From: Whalleya microplaca
Lineage: Eukaryota; Ascomycota; Sordariomycetes; Xylariales; Xylariaceae
DNA length: 64,000 nucleotides
Reading direction: 5' to 3'
Assembly: GCA_022497155.1 (NCBI GenBank)
Contig: MU385753.1
Coordinates: 399,668 to 463,667, forward strand
Below, in pieces: positions 57,474 to 64,000 of this stretch (position 1 is the stretch's first letter; each line of letters begins with the position of its first letter). Position numbers and translations under genes: made by a program. The notes beneath the pieces were generated by a model, which was not told the origin of the DNA, ran no database searches, and saw only the letters and a program-made list of their open reading frames with translations.

Positions 57474-57576
57474 CCGCCTGCCCAACAAAGTAATCTGCCG
57501 TACCTATCCTCCCCTAAGCCCCTTACCGCTTGCCTTATAGGGTATTCTGCCATTTACCCCCCCTTACTTACCTAAC
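57474..57576. repeat. Two imperfect tandem copies of a ~50-bp unit
   Basis: CTCACCGCCTGCCC...ATTCTGCC-like text occurs twice (starting about 57474 and 57525), each copy followed by a C-rich run. It lies at the edge of the retroelement and could be part of a terminal repeat. Confidence 0.5.
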
Positions 57577-57956
57577 AGCAACAATCCATTAACGTTATAC
57601 CTTTAACAATGCTATTAATATACCTTTAGTACCTTAGCAGCAGCAGGGAGACTAATTATTTCCTAAAATCGAGGGTATTCTCGACAAGAGGTAAAGGCTG
57701 CGGAAGCTGCGGAGGCTGCGTCAAGTATTAACCTAACAGATAACTAAGTAAATTATTAGTTACGTAATAAAGTGATGCTATAAAAACATAGCGTAATTAT
57801 AATAATCCTACTACAGGAGGCTTATTTACCAGAAGGAGGCTATTAGCAGTTAGTTTATAAATTGTTTCTAATTATTACTAATCACTTTATTAAGCAGATA
57901 GTAAGGGATTATAAGTAATTCGGGTTATACCTTTATGTCACAATAATAAGGATATT

Positions 57957-58029
57957 AAAGATCTCTTTTAAGCCTATAGATCTCGGAGCAATATTACTCC
58001 GAAATCCATAGGCTTAAAAAGAGATCTTT
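57957..58029. repeat. Large inverted repeat (33-bp arms)
   Basis: AAAGATCTCTTTTAAGCCTA and onward to CTCGGAG, a ~7-base loop (CAATATT), then the complement back to AGAGATCTTT. About 31 of 33 arm positions pair. It sits at the left part of the degraded retroelement. Confidence 0.85.
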
Positions 58030-61000
58030 TATAACTAAAAGATCTTTCGGATCTTAAATCTTTATATAATTTTACTAAAGTAATTACGGTAATACTTAAA
58101 TAATCTTTATATATATTATAACTATAATAGTTATAAGCCCGGTTAACGCTTAAAGCCGGTACTTTTTAATAATTATTTATTAAAATTGAACTATTTTATT
58201 TTTTATACTTTCTTTTTTTTTATAATAGTTTTTCGAACTACAAACAAGCTTAATATTATATCTTTAATAACCGATTTAATTCTTATTATTACGCTCCTTA
58301 AAAATAGTTATAGCTGGCTTAAATGGTACGTCTAATTAAAGGCTAACTATAAAATCCGTAAGATATAGTATTTAATTAATCCAGACGTTCCCGACTGTAA
58401 CAAATCTTACGCTCTCCCTCCAGTAATACTTACGCTTAAAAAAGTTAGGACTATAAAAGTTATAAAGATTTTTCGACCCTATAACGAAAGCTTATAAAAA
58501 TAGCAAACTTTGCCAGAATTAGGCTATTTATAAGCCCTAAAAAAGCTTTCCGAGCCTACCGATAAAAAGGTAATAAAGAGTTTTAAAGATTAGGCAAAAG
58601 TTTATAGCGTTACCGCTACTAATTAAAATAACGATTACAGGCGTTATAACATAATCTAAAATTGGGTATTTAAAATAGTCGACCTTAATTTAAAAGCTTT
58701 AATAATAATTATAAGCCTTTAAAAAGAAGTAATTATAATTTAAAATATCGTTAAAGCTTTAAAAAGCTTTTTAACACTTTCGATAGCGAGCATTCGAACT
58801 ATAGTATTAAAAACCTATCGATAAGTATTAGTTAGGGCTAAAAAAAGCTTAGTTAAGTTTAATAAATAATATACGGAATAGTATCGAGCTTTCGTAAACG
58901 TTTAAGTTTATAAGCTTTTTAAAATTAATAGAGTACTAGCGGTTAAGGATTTCCTTAATATAGTGGGAGCTTATTTAGCTTTTAATTAGGTAATAAGAAA
59001 ATTAAGCAATATTATTAGGGACGATTATTTAGGGAATCGATTAATTACATTAGCTTAATACAGAGATTAGTTCGGAGCTTTATTATATAAAAACTAATTA
59101 AAAGCTCGAAATAAAGCTTTAGGCTTTTTTGTTACGTTCGGAAGATAGCTTAGTAATTTAAACTTTAGATAAGGATTTACCGATAATAGATTTTTAAGTA
59201 AGCCTAATAGTAATTCCGGAGCTTAAAATAAGTAACTATGCCTTTATTTACTAATTAAAAAGCGTTTATACCGCTAGATACCTAAATTATACGCGATCTT
59301 ATAATACGCTATTATTAAAAAGAGCGATAGGATTATTGATATCCCGAAAAAGTCTTATATAGCCGAGATTAAAAAGCGTTTTAAGCTTTTTAAGTAAAAA
59401 AACCTAGCGGATAAAATCTACTTTTAGAAATAGCAAATAAAATAGAGCTTACAAAATAGGAGTGATTAAAAGGGTTAAAAGCCTAAAAAAAATCCTAAAA
59501 TCTAATAGTTTTTAACCGTTTTATAGAAATAATAATCGACTTTATTAAGGATTTTAAGCTTAAAGGATTACCGGGTTTTTATATTACGATAAAATTCGAG
59601 AAATATTTACTTTCGGAATATACTATTATCGATAACTATAAAACTCTTTATTTAGTTAATAACGCGGTATTAATAATTCTAGAGAGCTTTTGTTTTATTT
59701 AAAATAGTAAAATAGTAAAAATAGACATTTCGAGCTTCCTTATTATTAAACGAGATAAAAAGATCTTCCCTAAGATTTTTTAGGTTAAAAAAGGAAGAAA
59801 GTTTTAAGATTTTAAGTTTATTAACGTAATATTTGTTAAAGAATTTTATATAAATATTATTTCGAAAACTCGCTTAAGAGATATAAGGATCTAATATTAC
59901 GGACTCGATTATTTATTACGGTACGGTATTATAGATTATAACGTTATATTTAAAAAGCTTTTTCGAAAATACAATTTAGTTTTTATTAAATATAACGAGC
60001 TTTTCTTATATTATAACGAGCCTGTAATAATTAATACTACCTTATTTAAAGAGATTAAATAAAGCGTAATAAGAGTATTAATTTTTTTTATAATAAAGAA
60101 AAATAAGCTATAAAAACTTTTTAAAAATCCCGCGCGCCCGAAAGAAAATTTTAAAGCTTTATAATATATTTAGTTAGGTTATTTAAAACTAATAGCGCTA
60201 AAAGCTTTAGTAATAAGTGTACGGAATGTGAGGATTAATAATACAAAACGAATAAAATATTTTTATTATATTATAACTTACGTTTATTAGGTAATATTAC
60301 GACACCGATTAGAGTATTTTTTACCCCGTTTTTTCTGAAAAATCTTATAGGATTTTTTCGATTTTAAAGAAGGGCACGAGAGATCGGAATAAATATTTAT
60401 AATAAAAAATAAATATAGCGGAATAATTTTTGCTATCCCGTTAAAAAATAAAGCTTAATTATATATCTTCGGGACCTTACGGCAATTCGAAATTAAGATC
60501 TATAAATAATATAAAATACCGATTTATAAGATTTGTAACGATAACGAAAAAGCTATAATTAAATTTAGGGGATATATTATTTATTAGTTTTAGGCCTAAA
60601 AAAAAGGGATAAATCTTAAACTTCCCTTATTATATATTAAAAAGCCTATAAAAAATAACGAGTAAATTAATTAAAAAATTATCGATAAATTAATTAAAAT
60701 AAAAATAAAAGCTAAGCTTCTTTAAAAGCTTTAGCTAAAGAGCGTATAAATTACAGCTTACCTATATAATATTTTACTATTTTAAAATAAAGCTTTATAT
60801 ACCTTTTATAAAATACTCGATTTATGGTTTAAGCAGTATTTTAAATAGTATAACCTAATAATTATATAAGCGCTAACAAGTAATTTATAGCTTAGTTAGA
60901 ACGGTATATATATTTATAGCTATCGAACTTACCCGTTTAAAACAGAACGTACGGCCGGAAAAAATAAAAAATTATTTAAAATCGAACCTAAAAAATATAT

Positions 61001-62339
61001 CGGATATTTAGTTAGCTATAAAGTTTTTAATATATATTATATTTAAATCCCGAATTTAAATTAAGTAATTACTATAAAGAACGTTCGGTTTAATAAAAAT
61101 TTATATTATTTATTAAAGCAAAAAAAATAAGAGTTTTTAATATCTCAAGTTTTCGCCGATAAACTAATAAAAACGGAAAGTATTAAATAGCTATAAATTA
61201 TAGAAATACTAAATATATGGGAAAGTTTTAAGCTCCCGGGAATAAAATCGGGATTTAATTAAATTAATTAAATAAAAAACGAGCTTGTTATAAAACCTAA
61301 GATTTTGAAAGAAATATAAAATTAAAAGTCGGAGGTAAACGCGCCTAAAAAAATCGTTAGTAATTTAATTACTATTAAGCTACTAGAAAACGATCTTACC
61401 GAAAATTAGTTACATAAATTTTTAATTTCCTATAAAACCCTAAAGCTTAATTTTAAATAGGTTTTATAGCTAGGCTTTAGTTAGGGAATAAATGCCGAAA
61501 TAAATATAAAAAATTATAGTAATACCGAATCGATAATTATCGTTCGACTATTAATAAATAATAAAAATTTTTAGTTTTTAAGGGAGGTATATTTTACTAA
61601 AAAGCTCGATATTAAAAACTTGCGTAATCGTTAAAGATTAAGCGAGTAGCCGAAGGATAATACAAATTACCGGTACGAAACTTAATAGCAAGCCGGTAAT
61701 TACCTAATGCTAAAAAAACAAAATCGAAAAATCTACCTACTTACCACAAAAAAAAACAGGCAGATAAGGGGTAAAGACCCCGAAAATCCTAATTAAAACA
61801 CTAAAAATAGAGGGTAAAAATCTATAGCCTTTACTATATTATTTTATAAAAATAACGAAATTGTTTTACTTAATAAACTAAACTGGTTAAATTTCTTAAA
61901 TACTTATATATCTAATTAACTATAGGCTATTTAGAAAAGAAATCGGTAATATAAAATACTACATACAGTAATTATAACAATAGTATACTAGAATAAGGCG
62001 GATCGCTTAAAAGCTATACTAAATAAGCTACGCGTACACCGAAATAATCTTCTTAAAGCTCCCCCGAAAACCTAAAGAAATCTTAATATTCACCCTTTAG
62101 GAAATCGTTTTAAAAAAACGCTAAAAAAGAGATTAGGAATCTTTTACGCCTGGGAACTTAAAGAATTATTAATCAAAAGCGTACTAAACACCGCCTATTA
62201 CCCCTAAAATAAGTATTCACTTATAAATTTAATAAAAATAAATATCTAAAACTTTATAAAGCCAAAATAGTAATATATAAGAATCTTTAAAAAAAAGGAA
62301 CAATTCAAAGTATATATATTGCTACATTTGTAACAAAAT

Positions 62340-63013
62340 CCTTTAAGCTAATAATAACGCTCGCTATAAAATTCGATTTTAAGGTTTTTTAATATAACGT
62401 TAAAAGCGCATTTTTAAATGCTTTACGTAATAAATTAAAGCCTATAATATATAAACTTCCTAACGGCTTTAAAATTAGTGGGAAATACGTTAAGATCTTA
62501 CAAACTTTATATAGCTTAAAAAAATTACCCTTATTATAATATAACAAATTCGTTACTACTTTTAAAATATTAGGCTTTATCGTTTTTTTTAAAAAGCCTT
62601 ACCTTTTTTATATAAAAAAGAGAAAAATTTTTATAATCTTTTATATAGACGATTTTTTATTACTATTTAAGCGTCAGTATTAAATAAAAGCTACTAAATT
62701 AATTACGGCTATAAAAAAAATATATAAAATTAAGGAATAAAGAGAAATCTCTTAGTATTTAGGGATTAGGGTATTAAAAAATCGATAGCGAAAGTCGATT
62801 ACCTTATTTTATAATTCTTATATCGATAAAATTGCCTTACGTTTTAACTTAACTAATAATAATTAATTTCTAGCGATTTTTTTACTATACGCCGAGCTTT
62901 TTAAACATAAAAGGCAAGCTTCGAAAAAATAAATTAAGAAATATTAAAAACGTATAAAATCGATTTTATATACCGTAATTATAATACGCCTTAATATAGC
63001 TTATATAATAATG
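62340..63013 (+). pseudogene. Copia reverse transcriptase / RNase H remnant
   Basis: Readable text includes YNVKSAFLNAL, YKLPNGFKISGKYVKILQTL, YSLKKLPLL, the catalytic box FYIDDFLLLF (YIDD codons 62642-62653), YLGIRVLKNR and finally ILYTVIIIRLNIAYII, where copia elements enter the RNase H region. Several stops interrupt it. Homology ends abruptly at about 63013, so most of RNase H and any 3' LTR are missing. Confidence 0.9.
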
Positions 63014-64000
63014 TAATGGGGCAGGGGATTACGGGTATTGACAACAGCTTAGAAGCCACTAGAAGCCCCTGGAGCCACGTCATAGGGCATTCCACAGGGT
63101 ATCCACAGGGCACTCCATAGGGCAATTTACAGTGGATCATATACCTGTATTTAGTTGACCTTTTCCCTCATATCTCCTTCACTTTTTTGCAACAGATATC
63201 ACCAGATAGTCAGATAGTCACACACATATAGCTCTGGCAGCTAATATACACTCATTTTTGACCTGATATCTCACTTTCGCTTCACCCCGACACCCTATCC
63301 CAAGACATTTGGCTCACCCCCGGACAGGCCTTAACTTCCTTGCCTTCTGATCAATCGAGCAAAACAGTCCTTTTTGAAGTACCACAAGTCACGGAGGCAC
63401 AGAATTCACCAGCAATAGCCACTTGAAGTACATCTACTGTCGAGCTCACTTTATCCTCATCCGACATATCGCACGCGGATCATTCCATTTCGTCCGATAG
63501 CCACCTGTCTCCCATACAAATCGAACCAAGCCATATGATCGATAGCTAGCCAGCTGCTTCCATCCATATCACATTCACGTCACTTGTTACCCACGATTTA
63601 CGAATTTTCTTTTTTATACACCAGGAACACAGAGCGCGATGACACCAGAGACACCAGACCGTATGTTTTTGCATACAAACCTGTCCATTTTTACATGGGC
63701 AACGGTGACAAGCTGATTGTGCTTGGTATGTGGCTGGATGTAGCCAGCTATTGACACGTATACAATTTGTATGGACGACGATATCGGATGACACCTTTTT
63801 ACACACCTTGATACACCTCGTCACTTGAATACCACCTTCAGCAGCAAGGGAGGCTGTCTGCTGCTTGCTGCTGATCAGCTGTAAGCTATGGCCACCTGAC
63901 CTGACCTGCTGCTGCTGCTGCTGTTGAAAGCTGTGGCTAGCTGACCTGCTGTCACCTGCTGACCTGCTGTCACCTGCTGACCTGCTGTCACCTGCTGACC
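63014..64000. other. Un-RIPped repeat-like DNA at the window end
   Basis: Composition returns to normal at once after the truncated copia. 63081-63127 has four 11-13-bp imperfect repeats (CATAGGGCATTC, CACAGGGTATC, CACAGGGCACTC, CATAGGGCAATT). A minus-strand 92-codon frame at 63546-63824 contains CHRCPCKNGQVC and WCLWCHRALCSWC, a Cys-rich pattern reminiscent of the C-terminal zinc-binding tail of PiggyBac-type transposases. No DDD core is seen, so this is only a hint that a second mobile element begins here. Confidence 0.4.
63903..64000. repeat. 18-bp tandem repeat running off the window
   Basis: The unit GACCTGCTGTCACCTGCT is repeated at least three times from about 63942 to the end, preceded by a (CTG)n run at 63908-63922. 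The full copy number lies outside the window. Confidence 0.9.

Larger units (their letters stand above)
57640..63013 (+). mobile_element. RIP-degraded Ty1/copia LTR retrotransposon, 3'-truncated
   Basis: Extremely AT-rich sequence with CA and TG dinucleotides almost absent (58681-58740 has none) while CG persists, the mark of CpA-to-TpA mutation. Between stops, the plus strand still reads a copia polyprotein in order. There is a gag-like N terminus near 58310-58400 (KIRKI-YLINPD), and a protease/integrase-spacer part around 59820-60000 (EFYINIISKTRL, YYGLDYLLRYGII). Integrase-like text follows near 60480-60640 (IYKICNDNEKAII), then reverse transcriptase. Order gag, integrase, RT defines copia, not gypsy. 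No pair of LTRs could be recognised; the left border is approximate. Confidence 0.88.

Overview
The window is nuclear DNA of a filamentous ascomycete (Pezizomycotina, most likely Sordariomycetes). The evidence is short 47-170 bp introns with GTAAGT/GTACGT donors and CTAAC-type branch points, long disordered regulatory proteins, NACHT-type NOD-like receptors, a HET-S homologue, a UstYa-like (DUF3328) gene, and a retrotransposon ruined by RIP-type CpA-to-TpA mutation. I cannot name the species.

Layout. 1-1511 is the 3' part of the vacuolar ATPase a-subunit gene (VPH1). 2254-3127 holds a broken alpha/beta-hydrolase gene that has lost its nucleophile segment. 4150-7040 is a three-exon receptor with an N-terminal lipase-like (SesB-type) domain and a NACHT domain. 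7.1-13.8 kb is gene-poor, with a hairpin, a (TA)19 tract and a frameshifted ORF. 13.8-17.4 kb is a VNX1-type vacuolar cation/H+ exchanger. 20.8-22.0 kb is proteasome ATPase RPT6. 24.3-27.3 kb is a rhodanese-PTP tyrosine phosphatase. 27.3-33.05 kb has no gene I can support.

The centre of interest is 33.05-38.43 kb. A NACHT-ankyrin receptor and a HET-S-type HeLo protein stand head to head, 434 bp apart. The HET-S homologue ends in two copies of an (N)ARxxNG-type amyloid motif, and the receptor carries one copy at its extreme N terminus. This is the architecture of an amyloid-signalled cell-death switch: the receptor oligomerises, its motif templates the fold of the HET-S C terminus, and the HeLo domain then acts on the membrane. 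Here the ligand-sensing part is a set of nearly identical ankyrin repeats instead of the WD repeats of the classical Podospora partner.

39.7-43.1 kb is a long disordered nuclear-type protein. It is divergent from a 1908-residue septation-initiation scaffold (Cdc11/Nud1 type, 44.0-49.8 kb). From 50 kb onward the window becomes accessory: a membrane-protein pseudogene with RIP-type stops (51.7-52.7 kb); a five-exon UstYa-like oxidase gene (54.9-55.9 kb) divergent from a tiny secreted-peptide gene (56.4-56.6 kb); then a RIP-degraded Ty1/copia element (about 57.6-63.0 kb), cut off inside its RNase H region; and finally un-RIPped repeat-like sequence with an 18-bp tandem repeat running off the end.

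Housekeeping genes (VPH1, VNX1, RPT6, phosphatase, Cdc11) alternate with self/non-self recognition genes and mobile DNA.
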